A stretch of DNA of 40,782 bases, taken from Lachnospiraceae bacterium. Lineage in GTDB: Bacteria; Bacillota; Clostridia; Lachnospirales; Lachnospiraceae. The notes under the pieces are model-generated. The model worked only from the letters and a program-made list of their open reading frames with translations. It had not been told where the DNA came from and did no database searches. The stretch spans positions 1 to 40,782 of the forward strand of contig JAFZVZ010000010.1 in assembly GCA_017617545.1 (NCBI GenBank), written 5' to 3'. Shown here piece by piece: positions 24,136-32,986 of the stretch (position 1 is the stretch's first letter; the number at the start of each line of letters is the position of its first letter). Made by a program: the position numbers and the translations under genes.

Positions 24136-24171
24136 TTTTGTATTTACAAAACCGGAAAACGGTGGTATTCT
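24136..24171 (+). promoter_or_regulatory. ddh promoter with overlapping palindromic operator
   Basis: TTTACA at 24143-24148 and TATTCT at 24166-24171 with a 17-bp spacer and a TG extension at 24163-24164. The -35 box lies inside the palindrome TTTTGTA-TT-TACAAAA (24136-24151), and another palindrome, TTGTATACAA, lies at 24119-24128, so a repressor could control the gene. Confidence 0.65.
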
Positions 24172-24228
24172 ATGTGCTGTGAGCGGGCAAAAACCGTTGC
24201 CCGCATTATTATTCGGAGGCGAAATGAT

Positions 24229-25212
24229 ATGGCAAAAATAGGTATCATCGGATACGGAAACCTCGGCCGCGGCGTTGAGTGCGCGATCAAGCAGAATCCC
24301 GACATGGAGCTTGTCGCAGTGTTCACGCGCCGTGATCCGCAGACTGTGAAGGTACTTACGCCCGGAGTTACGGTTGCATCCGTGGCTGACGTGGCGGAGT
24401 GGAAGGATAAGATCGATGTGATGATCATCTGCGGCGGCAGCGCGACGGATCTTCCGAAGCAGACGCCGGAGTATGCAAAGCTTTTCAATGTCGTGGACAG
24501 CTTCGACACGCACGCGCGCATCCCGGAGCATTTTGCGAATGTTGACGCTGCTGCTAAGGCAGCCGGCAAAGTCGCTCTCATCTCCTGCGGATGGGACCCG
24601 GGCATGTTCTCTTTGAACCGCCTGTATGCGAACTGCATTCTGCCGGACGGCAACGATTACACGTTCTGGGGCAAGGGCGTGAGCCAGGGTCACTCCGACG
24701 CGATCCGCCGTGTTCCCGGCGTGAAGAACGGCAAGCAGTACACCGTGCCGGTTGAGGCAGCCCTCGAGGCAGTCCGCTCCGGCAAGAACCCCGAGCTGAC
24801 GACGCGTGAGAAGCACACGAGAGAGTGCTTTGTCGTGCTTGAGGAGGGCGCGGATGCGGCAGCGGTTGAGCAGACGATCAAGACGATGCCGAACTATTTT
24901 GCGGACTATGACACGACGGTTCACTTCATCTCCGAGGAGGAGCTGGAGCGCGACCACGCGGGCATTCCCCACGGCGGTTTCGTGATCCGCACCGGTCAGA
25001 CCGGCTGGAACAAGGAAAATAAGCACGTCATCGAGTACAGCCTCAAGCTTGACTCGAACCCCGAGTTCACATCGAGCGTCATCATCGCGTATGCGCGTGC
25101 GATCGCAAGACTGCAGAAGGAGGGTGCAAGCGGCTGCAAGACCGTGTTCGATATTGCGCCTGCTTACTTAAGCCCCTTAAGCGGCGACGAGATCCGTGCA
25201 CACCTGCTGTAA
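24229..25212 (+). CDS. ddh: meso-Diaminopimelate D-dehydrogenase
   Basis: A 327-residue NADPH-dependent enzyme that makes meso-diaminopimelate directly from tetrahydrodipicolinate, the short branch of the lysine and peptidoglycan pathway. The Rossmann start is IGIIGYGNLGRG; family motifs include VDSFDTHARIPEHF, ISCGWDPGMFSLNRLYA, GKGVSQGHSDAIRRVPGVK and SNPEFTSSVIIAYARA. Length equals the family norm. GGAGG at 24215-24219 lies 9 nt before the ATG at 24229; the upstream in-frame ATG at 24172 lies in the promoter. It is a single-gene transcript with promoter and terminator. Confidence 0.96.
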   Translation: MAKIGIIGYGNLGRGVECAIKQNPDMELVAVFTRRDPQTVKVLTPGVTVASVADVAEWKDKIDVMIICGGSATDLPKQTPEYAKLFNVVDSFDTHARIPEHFANVDAAAKAAGKVALISCGWDPGMFSLNRLYANCILPDGNDYTFWGKGVSQGHSDAIRRVPGVKNGKQYTVPVEAALEAVRSGKNPELTTREKHTRECFVVLEEGADAAAVEQTIKTMPNYFADYDTTVHFISEEELERDHAGIPHGGFVIRTGQTGWNKENKHVIEYSLKLDSNPEFTSSVIIAYARAIARLQKEGASGCKTVFDIAPAYLSPLSGDEIRAHLL

Positions 25213-25221
25213 GAAAACAAG

Positions 25222-25249
25222 GGAACCGCAGATTGGCGGTTCCTTTTTT
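25222..25249 (+). terminator. Rho-independent terminator of ddh
   Basis: GGAACCGC (25222-25229) pairs with GCGGTTCC (25236-25243), 6-nt loop, followed by T6. Confidence 0.93.
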
Positions 25250-25252
25250 GAT

Positions 25253-25417
25253 CGATTGACGCAATGCGTCAATCGACGCCGAATGCGCGCCCGCGAAGCG
25301 GGCATTCCGCTGCGCATTCGTGCGATCCGCCGGAGGCTATCAGAGGAACCGCTGAAAACAGCGGTTCCTCTGATACACTTTGGAGCGAGAGCGCGGTTTC
25401 CCACGGGAAGCCGCGCT
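25253..25417. repeat. Cluster of near-perfect palindromes in a gene-free region
   Basis: Behind the ddh terminator four long hairpins stand in a row: 25253-25262 with 25266-25275 (10 bp); 25280-25288 with 25312-25320 (9 bp) enclosing GCCCGC-GAA-GCGGGC (25289-25303); 25338-25354 with 25359-25375 (17 bp, AAAA loop); and 25390-25402 with 25405-25417 (13 bp with one wobble). None has a proper T run. They may be a palindromic intergenic element or stacked boundary hairpins. No gene is visible in 25213-25610. Confidence 0.7.
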
Positions 25418-25515
25418 TGTTGCGTCCGGGAGGTCCGTTCATGTCGGTTGCCCGTCGCATGTATATGCCATTATTTTCCGTAGACAAATGCCGGTATTGT
25501 CCATGAAATAATACA

Positions 25516-25544
25516 TTGCAATAATCATAAACTCATTGTATGAT
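25516..25544 (+). promoter_or_regulatory. Promoter of the lipoprotein gene at 25611
   Basis: TTGCAA at 25516-25521 and TATGAT at 25539-25544, spacer 17 bp. Confidence 0.6.
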
Positions 25545-25610
25545 TGAAACGGCTGCGGGAGAGACTGTTGTATACGGTGTTCCGCGGCAGGATAAATTGG
25601 GAGGGAATGA

Positions 25611-27113
25611 ATGGTGAAGAAGCGGAATTGGTGGATCATCCTGCTTGTCGTTGTGCTTGCGCTTGTATTGGCCGGCTGCGACAAGGATGATGACGACGAT
25701 GACAAAAAGGACGAGAATAAGGTCACGGAGGCGGTGACTCCTTCGGAAAGCAAGCCGACGGATGCCCCGAGTGACGCGACGCCTACTCCCGGGGAATCCG
25801 GTGATCCTACGGCAACGCCGACACCCGAAGGTGTTGCAACGATATGGGAATTCACAGCACCCACGGACATCGGCACGATCGATCTGCCGGAGATCACGGA
25901 GGAGAAGGCAATCGTGCCGGATTGCGGACAAGAGATCACGCTGTTCCGGACGGAGATCAGCCAGCCGCGCGAGACGGTGTTCCCGGCGCTTAAGAATGAC
26001 AGCTGGATCAACGGTCGCGACGGTCAGTTCGTTGATTATTTTAATGAGGAAGGCACCTGGTTCGTAGCAACGGACAACGGACCGAGATGGGCCGTACAGT
26101 ACGCGGAAGGGTTGAATTACACCGGAACGAAGTCAGGTGACAGTTACGATCTGATCGATAGTGAGACGGCGAGATTTTGCGTGTTATACACAACGGAGAC
26201 CGATCAGTTCAGCAATGAGAATATTGTGGACCTTGAGTTTTACAACATTGATGTGAACGATGCGGCAACGCAGGAAAACATCAAGCGTATCGTGAAGATG
26301 GTGTATTCCGAGCGGGCGGCGAACATTCTGTTGAACATCACGACCGAGGAGAGCCTGAAGAGCAAGGATCCGAACGATATGGGTCTTTCCCTCGAATATT
26401 CTAATGCCGGGTATTATTTTATGCGGTCCGTTGACGACGATGGCGCGAAGGGGTCGATCCGGTTCGAGGTTAAGGTGAACAGATCCGAAAAGAATTCGAT
26501 CAAGGCCAATACCTATTATGAGTCAAAGCTTGATGATTGCCCGATCAACCCGAATGTAGTGTTCGACGGCAATATCGGGAACACGGACTTCTACGGGAGC
26601 CCCGAAACATTTGCCGATCAGTATTTTGCGCTGTATCCGGATAAGGTGACGACCATTCCGGCGGGCAGTTACCCGTACACGTACCGAAGGATCATCACTC
26701 AGGACGGGCGGGAATACAGTGATGTCGAGTATCATGTCGGCGCGGTTATGAGTCCGTATACGTTCGATCTGGATTACGGATTCGGCGGAACCGGCGGCAG
26801 GCTGGATTCGGCTTCTGTCAAGGTCACCGGAACCGGTCATGACTTCAGCGGAGAGAAGAGCGAGGAGAATTACAAACTGCAGCTCGAGCTGATGAACAGG
26901 CAGATGGAGATCGTCTTCGGTGTCAATCCCGAGATTCCGTGGGACGTCTTTGAGACGGAGAACGGTGAGACATGGCGCGGCAAAGGTGCCATAGAGTTTA
27001 CGTTCCTCGGAGAGAAACTGAGCGGTCAATATGAGATCACATTCGGACCGAGAATGGGCGGACAGCTGCACGGCGAGTGGATCGTAAAGCTGGATAAGTA
27101 TTACGAAAGGTAA
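25611..27113 (+). CDS. Surface lipoprotein of unknown function with acidic Thr-Pro stalk
   Basis: A 500-residue lipoprotein: signal peptide with lipobox LAGC (C23), then a poly-Asp/Lys patch, then a stalk rich in Thr, Pro, Ser and Asp (to about residue 80), then ~420 residues of extracellular, probably beta-rich sequence I cannot assign. GGGAGGG lies 5 nt before the ATG. It shares architecture, but not visible domain sequence, with the lipoproteins at 3604, 8817 and 22588. The LD-carboxypeptidase gene follows 28 nt later, so the two may be one operon. Confidence 0.75.
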   Translation: MVKKRNWWIILLVVVLALVLAGCDKDDDDDDKKDENKVTEAVTPSESKPTDAPSDATPTPGESGDPTATPTPEGVATIWEFTAPTDIGTIDLPEITEEKAIVPDCGQEITLFRTEISQPRETVFPALKNDSWINGRDGQFVDYFNEEGTWFVATDNGPRWAVQYAEGLNYTGTKSGDSYDLIDSETARFCVLYTTETDQFSNENIVDLEFYNIDVNDAATQENIKRIVKMVYSERAANILLNITTEESLKSKDPNDMGLSLEYSNAGYYFMRSVDDDGAKGSIRFEVKVNRSEKNSIKANTYYESKLDDCPINPNVVFDGNIGNTDFYGSPETFADQYFALYPDKVTTIPAGSYPYTYRRIITQDGREYSDVEYHVGAVMSPYTFDLDYGFGGTGGRLDSASVKVTGTGHDFSGEKSEENYKLQLELMNRQMEIVFGVNPEIPWDVFETENGETWRGKGAIEFTFLGEKLSGQYEITFGPRMGGQLHGEWIVKLDKYYER

Positions 27114-27141
27114 CGGAAGTAAGAAAACGGAGATACGGAAA

Positions 27142-28185
27142 ATGAGCATGTTTTTACCGGAAGGCGGAACTATCGGTTTCGTCGCGCCGTCGTTCGGGTG
27201 CGCGACCGAGCCGTACAAGACGGCGTTTGACAATGCGCTTCGTAAATTGAAGGAGAAAGGGTTCCGGCTTGTGCTCGGGCCGAACTGCTACCGGGCCGAC
27301 GGCATCGGGATCTCGGCGCCGCCTGCGGAGTGCGCGGCGGAGCTCACGGAGATGTTCGGCAGGGATGACATCGACGCGTTCATGGCGTGCGGCGGCGGAG
27401 AGCTCATGTGCGAGACGATCGGTCTCGTCGACTGGGAGAAGATCCGCGCGGCGAAGCCGAAGCTGCTGATGGGGTATTCGGACATCACGAACTTTATTTT
27501 CCCGTATGTAACCAAGTGCGGCGGCTACGGGCTCTACGGACCGAGTGCGTCCGCGTTCGGCATGGAGCCGTGGCACGAGGCGCTTGAGGACGCGCTTGCG
27601 CTGATGCAGGGAAAAATCGACACGGTTCGGAGCTATCCGGCGTGGGAAGGCATCACCGACGGGAAGAAGGATGAGGAGCATCCGTACGAGCCGTACAACT
27701 GCGTTCAGACCGCGGGGATCCGCAAGTATACTAATAGTTCTACAGGCGTAGAACAGACGAGAGATACAGTACACTTCGAGGGCCGCCTGATCGGCGGCTG
27801 CCTCGACAGCCTTCAGGTATTGTGCGGAACGCCGTACGCGGATCCGGTCGGCTACGCGGAGGCCCACAAGGACGAGGGGATTGTGTGGGTCCTGGAGAGC
27901 TGTGACCTGAATGTCTTCAGTATCCGCAGGGCGTTGTGGCAGCTTCGCGCGGCGGGATGGTTTTCGAACGTGAAGGGGTTCCTGATCGGACGGCCTCTCT
28001 GCTACGGGCAGGAGATGATGGGGCTTGACCAGTACCGCGCGGTCATCGACGTGCTCGGTGATTTCGGCGTGCCGATCGTGATGGACGCGGACATCGGGCA
28101 TTTGCCGCCGGCCATGCCGCTTCTGATGGGAAGCTACGCGAGCGTGACAGCGGAGGAGAAGATCACGATCACGATGAAAGTGTGA
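27142..28185 (+). CDS. LD-carboxypeptidase family S66 (LdcA/MccF-like)
   Basis: A 347-residue serine peptidase of family S66. The nucleophile is S113 in MGYSDITN, with E252 (VLESCDLN) and H320 (DIGHLPP) completing the Ser-Glu-His triad; TIGFVAPSFG at the start and PLLMGSYASV near the end are typical. Members either trim the D-Ala from L,D-linked tetrapeptides in cell-wall recycling or, in the MccF branch, cleave peptide-nucleotide antibiotics such as microcin C. The length and internal sequence (GRLIGGCLDSLQVLCGTPY) leave both open. No signal peptide, so it acts in the cytoplasm. Confidence 0.88.
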   Translation: MSMFLPEGGTIGFVAPSFGCATEPYKTAFDNALRKLKEKGFRLVLGPNCYRADGIGISAPPAECAAELTEMFGRDDIDAFMACGGGELMCETIGLVDWEKIRAAKPKLLMGYSDITNFIFPYVTKCGGYGLYGPSASAFGMEPWHEALEDALALMQGKIDTVRSYPAWEGITDGKKDEEHPYEPYNCVQTAGIRKYTNSSTGVEQTRDTVHFEGRLIGGCLDSLQVLCGTPYADPVGYAEAHKDEGIVWVLESCDLNVFSIRRALWQLRAAGWFSNVKGFLIGRPLCYGQEMMGLDQYRAVIDVLGDFGVPIVMDADIGHLPPAMPLLMGSYASVTAEEKITITMKV

Positions 28186-28198
28186 TGTAAGAAGAAAA

Positions 28199-28231
28199 CG
28201 CGGCTCCCCGGACGTTCAGAGGGGAGCCGCG
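28199..28231. terminator. Hairpin terminator between S66 and radical-SAM genes
   Basis: An 11-bp GC-rich stem (28199-28209 with 28221-28231, 11-nt loop). The + side has only a weak T-containing tail (TAAAGATTTATT) and an A-rich run precedes it. Confidence 0.6.
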
Positions 28232-28253
28232 TAAAGATTTATTGGAGTGCACG

Positions 28254-29144
28254 ATGGGAGAACTCACGATGCGACAATGTAACCTTTGCCCGCGCGGCTG
28301 CGGAGTAGACCGCTCGGCGCGCACGGGCGTGTGCGGGTGCAGTGACACGATGCATGTGGCGCGCGCGGCTCTGCACATGTGGGAGGAACCATGCTTAAGC
28401 GGCGAGAGAGGCTCGGGAGCTGTGTTTTTCGCGGGATGCCCGCTCCACTGTATCTTCTGTCAGAATGCTGCCATCAGCGGCGGCGACGCGGGCAGGGCGT
28501 ACACTCCGAAGGAGCTGGCGGCGGAGATGCTCCGTCTGCAGGGCGAGGGCGCCGCGAACATCAACCTTGTGACGGCGGGACAGTGGGCGACCGCGGTGCA
28601 TGAGACGCTCGCCGTTGCGAAGCAGAAGGGATTTACGCTCCCGGTCGTGTGGAACTCAAGCGGTTACGAGACGGAGGAGACGCTTACGCTTCTTCGGGAC
28701 GACATCGACATCTATCTCCCCGATCTTAAGTACGTGAGCGCGGACCTCGCAATGAAGTATTCGCACGCGAAGGACTACCCCGAGGTCGCGAAGCGCGCGA
28801 TCACGAGGATGGTCGAGGCGGCGGGAGAGCCGGCGTTCGACGCGGACGGATACATGACGCGCGGCGTGATCGTGCGCGTTTTGGTTCTGCCCGGGCACCG
28901 CGATGAGGCGTGCGAGGTGATCCGGTACCTTTACGAGACGTACGGGGATCGCATCTACATCAGCATCCTGAACCAGTACACGCCGCCGGCGAAGGAGCTT
29001 CCGTATCCGGAACTCAACCGCAGACTGACGCGCTACGAGTATGACAGGGTTGTTGATTTTGCGAGGGGGCTCCCTGTGGAAAACGGGTTTATCCAGGTCG
29101 GAAAGACAGCCTCGGAGAGCTTTATTCCCGCATTTGACGTTTAG
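28254..29144 (+). CDS. Radical SAM protein, PflX/COG1313-type pyruvate formate-lyase activase-like
   Basis: A 296-residue radical-SAM enzyme. Near the N terminus is CNLCPRGCGVDR with further cysteines (GVCGC), as in COG1313 proteins, followed by the cluster motif CPLHCIFCQN that binds the [4Fe-4S] cluster and S-adenosylmethionine. Later motifs include NLVTAGQW, WNSSGYE, DIYLPDLKY and VLPGHRDEA. These proteins are annotated as glycyl-radical activases, but their real substrates are mostly unknown, and no glycyl-radical enzyme is nearby. I chose the ATG at 28254 (TTGGAG 6 nt upstream); the ATG at 28269 is a possible alternative. Confidence 0.88.
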   Translation: MGELTMRQCNLCPRGCGVDRSARTGVCGCSDTMHVARAALHMWEEPCLSGERGSGAVFFAGCPLHCIFCQNAAISGGDAGRAYTPKELAAEMLRLQGEGAANINLVTAGQWATAVHETLAVAKQKGFTLPVVWNSSGYETEETLTLLRDDIDIYLPDLKYVSADLAMKYSHAKDYPEVAKRAITRMVEAAGEPAFDADGYMTRGVIVRVLVLPGHRDEACEVIRYLYETYGDRIYISILNQYTPPAKELPYPELNRRLTRYEYDRVVDFARGLPVENGFIQVGKTASESFIPAFDV

Positions 29145-29166
29145 AACATGCTTTTTTGAGTTTGCA

Positions 29167-29195
29167 TTGCATTTTCCGAAGAATCGTGATACACT
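29167..29195 (+). promoter_or_regulatory. Promoter of the trigger-factor-like gene at 29246
   Basis: TTGCAT at 29167-29172 and TACACT at 29190-29195 with a 17-bp spacer and a TG extension at 29187-29188. A further TATAAT at 29211-29216 may be a second start. Confidence 0.6.
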
Positions 29196-29245
29196 AAAAA
29201 CCGCTGATTCTATAATAACCCGTGCAGTGCGGGTGGAGGTTTACT

Positions 29246-30412
29246 ATGAGTATTGAGAACAGACTTGCGGCTAAGAAGCGTAGCGCGCAGGCAAGACGTA
29301 ACGCGAAGATTAAGGCGGCGGCAGAGCTCGGCGTGATCATTCTGATCCCCGTAGCGATCCTGATCATTGTGCTTCTGATCTGGTACAATTCCATTCCGAT
29401 GTACAGCCGCGGACTTGATGACAAGGGAAATATCAAGAGATACAGCATCTCTGACAATGTAAAGCTTGCGGATCTGGATGCCATGACGATCACATATGAT
29501 CAGTACAAGCCGAAGGATGAGGAGATTGAGGATGAGATCGTTTCCGCTCTGAAGTCGAAGGTGACGGCGGAGAAGGCCGCGGAAGGTACGGATAAGACCG
29601 ATGCGCCGGATGCCAACGCGACGACCTCGAGTGGCAATGAGAGCACGTCCGGCGATGACAAGAAGAACGAAGCCGGCACGGGCAACGCTTCCAATGAGCA
29701 GACTGTACCTGCAACGGGAGCTACCGACGGTGATGACAAGTCGGACGACGGCGACAAGAAGGACGAGGAAAAGACGGCTGCTGAGAAGGAGCGCGAGGAG
29801 TACCTTGCGATGCTGACTGACGAGAACGTGGAGAAGTATTTTGCGGAAGTGCTCGGCGAAAAATACGCGCACACCGTGGAAGGTTACCGCACGTACATCA
29901 GCGAGAAGCTGCAGCTTGCGAGTTTCAATTCCGATGCATCTACGGATATTCTTGAGTACCTTGAGAATAACTCCGAAATCAAGAAGCTGCCGGGAAGACG
30001 CTTCCTGAAGAACTGGACATCCATCATGAAGAAGGAGATGGAGTCGAACTACGAGTACTATGTCAACGCTTATGCAAGTCTCGGAGCTACGCTCGGCAAG
30101 ACGCTGTATGAGTTCTATGACAACCGCGAGAACGAAGGCAAAACCGACATGACTGCGGAGGAGTACTTCAACTACTACGCAGAGTCGCAGGCGGAAGTTC
30201 GCGTGAAGGATACCATCCTGCTGCTTGCCGCGTTTGACAAGCTCGGATATACCTACAACCAGAGTGAGGTTGACGCATTCATCGAGGAGCATTACACTTC
30301 GAAGGATGAGGCGGTCAAGGAGTACGGCAGCGAGTATCTGGCGCTTTCCTGGAGAGCAGAGAAGGCAATGCAGGCACTGCTGGATCGCATCCACAAGACG
30401 GACGCTCAGTAA
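29246..30412 (+). CDS. Membrane-anchored trigger factor/SurA-like folding protein
   Basis: A 388-residue protein with a basic N terminus, one membrane helix (about 28-47) and a large extracellular part. Residues ~110-185 are low complexity (Ala, Thr, Gly, Asp, Lys). The C-terminal ~200 residues are helical and charged, with LTDENVEKYFAEVLGEKY, NWTSIMKKEMESNYEYYVNAY and YNQSEVDAFIEEHY, like the chaperone domain of trigger factor or SurA. No FKBP or parvulin catalytic domain was seen. Probably an extracytoplasmic folding factor; a shorter relative lies at 38014. GGTGGAGG lies upstream of the ATG at 29246. Confidence 0.65.
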   Translation: MSIENRLAAKKRSAQARRNAKIKAAAELGVIILIPVAILIIVLLIWYNSIPMYSRGLDDKGNIKRYSISDNVKLADLDAMTITYDQYKPKDEEIEDEIVSALKSKVTAEKAAEGTDKTDAPDANATTSSGNESTSGDDKKNEAGTGNASNEQTVPATGATDGDDKSDDGDKKDEEKTAAEKEREEYLAMLTDENVEKYFAEVLGEKYAHTVEGYRTYISEKLQLASFNSDASTDILEYLENNSEIKKLPGRRFLKNWTSIMKKEMESNYEYYVNAYASLGATLGKTLYEFYDNRENEGKTDMTAEEYFNYYAESQAEVRVKDTILLLAAFDKLGYTYNQSEVDAFIEEHYTSKDEAVKEYGSEYLALSWRAEKAMQALLDRIHKTDAQ

Positions 30413-30424
30413 TCAAAACGAATG

Positions 30425-30454
30425 AAAAAAGAGACCTTTGCGGTCTCTTTTTTT
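30425..30454. terminator. Bidirectional terminator between convergent genes
   Basis: A6-GAGACC (30425-30436) pairs with GGTCTC-T7 (30442-30454). It serves the gene at 29246 on the plus strand and the sigma/anti-sigma pair on the minus strand. Confidence 0.92.
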
Positions 30455-30479
30455 GTTGCCTGTTTTTCAAATAGTCGGA

Positions 30480-31409
30480 TCACTGAATGACACGGAACAC
30501 GGTAAACAGTTCACCGTTCACGGTCATGGTACTGACGAACTTCAGTGTCATTTCGGAGTAGGTCTGTCCGGCTGCCGCGTCGTCGCAGATGAGCAGGATG
30601 TTTGTCTCCTGACCGTCCCGGATCACACGGTAGGTCGTTGAACCTTCTTTGTCCCTGTCCGACGGCACGGTGCTGTACGTGGGAGCGGAGAACTCCTTGA
30701 GAGTGACATCGGTCAGCGTATACGTTGTACTCGCCGAAAGATCATCGGCACTCAACTTGCCGGAGTTGGAAAAATGGATCGCAAGCTCCTCTTTCTCAGC
30801 CGGAACACTCTCACCCGGTTCGCCTTTCCCACCGTCGTACGGATCATCCGAAATGCTATGCTCGTCATCGCGGTGTTCATTCGCCGGTACGGGGGTTGTC
30901 GGGGACGACTGCTTGCCGTTGTGCGCGTCCTTGCTCCCGCTGTTCGTGATGGCAGAGGTAGGAGTCGATGCGCTTGAATGACCGACTTCATCCTTGCTGC
31001 CCCTTTCCTTCGGCTGGCCGATACTGTTGTTCATGATCACCAGCAGTCCGATGATGATGACTGCCGCTGCGACACCGGAGAGTGACACCATGACCCTGCG
31101 GGGATTGTCCGTTATGATCTTGAATAAGCGGGACAGCGGCCCGCGGTTTTGTTTCTCAGGCTCCGAAGCCTTCACCGGTTCGGTGATCCTCACAGGCTCG
31201 GGTTCCTTCACCGGCTCTGTCGTCGGTGCCGGTTGTTCCTGTTGCGCCGCCTGGATCTTCGCCAGAATGCGCGGCATCAGATCGGGCGCCTGTTGTGCGG
31301 CGTATGCCGCAAAGGCCTTCTCCCATTCGGGAGTCGGCGGGATGTCTTCCGCATTGACCGGATCGTCCGTCATCGGAAAATCATCGATGCGATTGTTGTC
31401 ATCGGTCAT
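30480..31409 (-). CDS. Anti-sigma factor, membrane-bound, partner of the ECF sigma factor
   Basis: A 309-residue protein. The cytoplasmic N terminus (1-105) has a short helical region (PEWEKAFAAYAAQQAPDLMPRILAKIQ) that should bind the sigma factor, then a Pro/Glu/Thr-rich linker. One membrane helix follows (about 107-127), then a Ser/Asp/Gly-rich extracellular spacer and a C-terminal beta-rich domain (about 215-309). There is no zinc-binding HxxxCxxC motif, so it is not a ZAS-type anti-sigma. It overlaps the sigma gene by 11 nt, and AAGGAGG lies inside the end of that gene, so expression is coupled. Confidence 0.75.
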   Translation of the reverse strand: MTDDNNRIDDFPMTDDPVNAEDIPPTPEWEKAFAAYAAQQAPDLMPRILAKIQAAQQEQPAPTTEPVKEPEPVRITEPVKASEPEKQNRGPLSRLFKIITDNPRRVMVSLSGVAAAVIIIGLLVIMNNSIGQPKERGSKDEVGHSSASTPTSAITNSGSKDAHNGKQSSPTTPVPANEHRDDEHSISDDPYDGGKGEPGESVPAEKEELAIHFSNSGKLSADDLSASTTYTLTDVTLKEFSAPTYSTVPSDRDKEGSTTYRVIRDGQETNILLICDDAAAGQTYSEMTLKFVSTMTVNGELFTVFRVIQ

Positions 31410-31929
31410 ATCCGCACCTCCTTATCTTGTTAACGGCTTCGCGATAGATCCACGCGACGGTGCCCTGCGGCTTGCCCACAGCCTCCGCGATCTCGCGGAA
31501 GGTGAGGCCCATCAGGTGCTTCATGGAGACGATTTCCCGCTCCTGCGGGGTCATCATGGCGAGCACCTGCTCCACGGCGATCTCGTTGACGATATCGTCA
31601 GCGGACGACGGAACAGCGCCGAGATCGGTCTCTTCCGTGACGTCGATGGAGATCGTGCGCTTGTTCACGCGCAGGTAGTCGATGGCGCGATTGCGCGCCA
31701 TGGTAGCCAGGTAGCCTTTGTGCCCGTTGCCGGGGCGGTACGCGGGCGGCGATTCCCAGAACTTCAGAAACAGGTCTGCCGTGATATCCTCGGCATCTTC
31801 CCGCTGCGTCACAAGCGCGCTCACAACCTGGAAAAGATACGCGGAATACTCGTTGTAAATGCGCATCAGACCTTCCTGTTCGCGGCGCCGGATTGCGTCG
31901 AGGCAGTCGGCAAACTCCCGATCCGTCAT
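31399..31929 (-). CDS. ECF-type RNA polymerase sigma factor
   Basis: A 176-residue group 4 sigma factor. The sigma-2 region (LMRIYNEYSAYLFQVVSALV, EDAEDITADLFLKFWE, GYLATMARNRAIDYLR) and sigma-4 region (LAMMTPQEREIVSMKHLMGLTFREIAEAVGKPQGTVAWIYREAVNK, given here in parts) are complete. I place the start at the ATG ending at 31929, because AAGGAG lies 6 nt upstream on the minus strand; longer readings to 32091 have no ribosome binding site. It reads away from the dehydrogenase at 32220. I saw no obvious autoregulatory promoter in 31930-32219, a 290-nt stretch that is AT-rich and without a gene. Confidence 0.9.
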   Translation of the reverse strand: MTDREFADCLDAIRRREQEGLMRIYNEYSAYLFQVVSALVTQREDAEDITADLFLKFWESPPAYRPGNGHKGYLATMARNRAIDYLRVNKRTISIDVTEETDLGAVPSSADDIVNEIAVEQVLAMMTPQEREIVSMKHLMGLTFREIAEAVGKPQGTVAWIYREAVNKIRRCGYDR

Positions 31930-32219
31930 GGAATCTCCTTCCCCGAAACCGCGCTCCGACGCGGCGCGTCTGATCGCCGCTGAAGCCTTAGCTGCCATAG
32001 ATACGGAGTGGTTTCGACATTTTATGGAATAATATCCGCATATTTTTTGCAGATATATAGCATTTAACAATAAGTGTATTCCTAATGACATTGAAAATCA
32101 AGTCAAACCGTTTTAATTTGGTTGCGGACACTGCAATAAGCCGCGGGGAAAGAGGAGCATTTTCCGGCGGAACGCAGAAAAAAAAGCGTTGCTTTGATGC
32201 TGACGGAAAGGCGGAAACT

Positions 32220-32972
32220 ATGTATAATGTCAAGGGAAAATGGGCACTGATCACGGGAGCTGCCCGCGGTATCGGATTTCTCACGGCGCAGTTTATGGCG
32301 CGGCAGGGCTGCAATCTGATCCTGCACAGCCGCAGTCTCGAGCACACGGAGAAGGTGCTTCGCGAGGCGCGCGCGTACGGAGTGCAGGCGTATGCCGTAG
32401 AGGCGGATCTCGCCGATGCGGCTGCGGTGCAGCGCATGTGTGAGGAGATCGACGGTCTGGATGTGCCGGTCGACATCGTGCTCAACAACGCGGGACTGCA
32501 GATCGCGTACCGCAAGTTTTATTTTACGACGCCGGTGGAGGATTACACGGTGAGCTTCGCCGTCAACACGATCGCTCCCGCCATGATCTGCTATCACTTT
32601 ATGCCGAAAATGATCGAGCGCGGCAGCGGGCGCATCGTCAACACCACGAGCGGTATCGCGCTCGATGTGTGCCAGGCGGGGTATTCCGCGAGCAAGGCGG
32701 CGCTTGATAAGATCACGATCGACCTCGGCTCGACCGTGCAGGGCACCGATGTGATGATCAACCTTGCCGATCCGGGCTGGTGCCGGACCGACCTCGGCGG
32801 ACCCGGCGCGCCGAACGCACCGGAGAGCACGATTCCCGGCATCGTGGTCGGCGTGTTCGCCGACGACAAGAAATCCGGTCGACACCTGACGGCTCAGTCG
32901 TTCACCGGTATGACTCTCGAGGCGGCCGTACGCAAATGCGAGGCCGAGTTTGACAGTCCTTATGCGATGTAA
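32220..32972 (+). CDS. Short-chain dehydrogenase/reductase
   Basis: A 250-residue SDR with the nucleotide-binding motif TGAARGIG, the structural NNAG motif, the catalytic Ser in NTTSGIA, and YSASK. Substrate unknown. The ATG at 32220 is preceded by GGAAAGGCGGAAACT. It is followed 14 nt later by an iron-type alcohol dehydrogenase, so the pair probably works on related carbonyl compounds or alcohols. Confidence 0.85.
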   Translation: MYNVKGKWALITGAARGIGFLTAQFMARQGCNLILHSRSLEHTEKVLREARAYGVQAYAVEADLADAAAVQRMCEEIDGLDVPVDIVLNNAGLQIAYRKFYFTTPVEDYTVSFAVNTIAPAMICYHFMPKMIERGSGRIVNTTSGIALDVCQAGYSASKAALDKITIDLGSTVQGTDVMINLADPGWCRTDLGGPGAPNAPESTIPGIVVGVFADDKKSGRHLTAQSFTGMTLEAAVRKCEAEFDSPYAM

Positions 32973-32986
32973 GAAAGGGGTATCAC

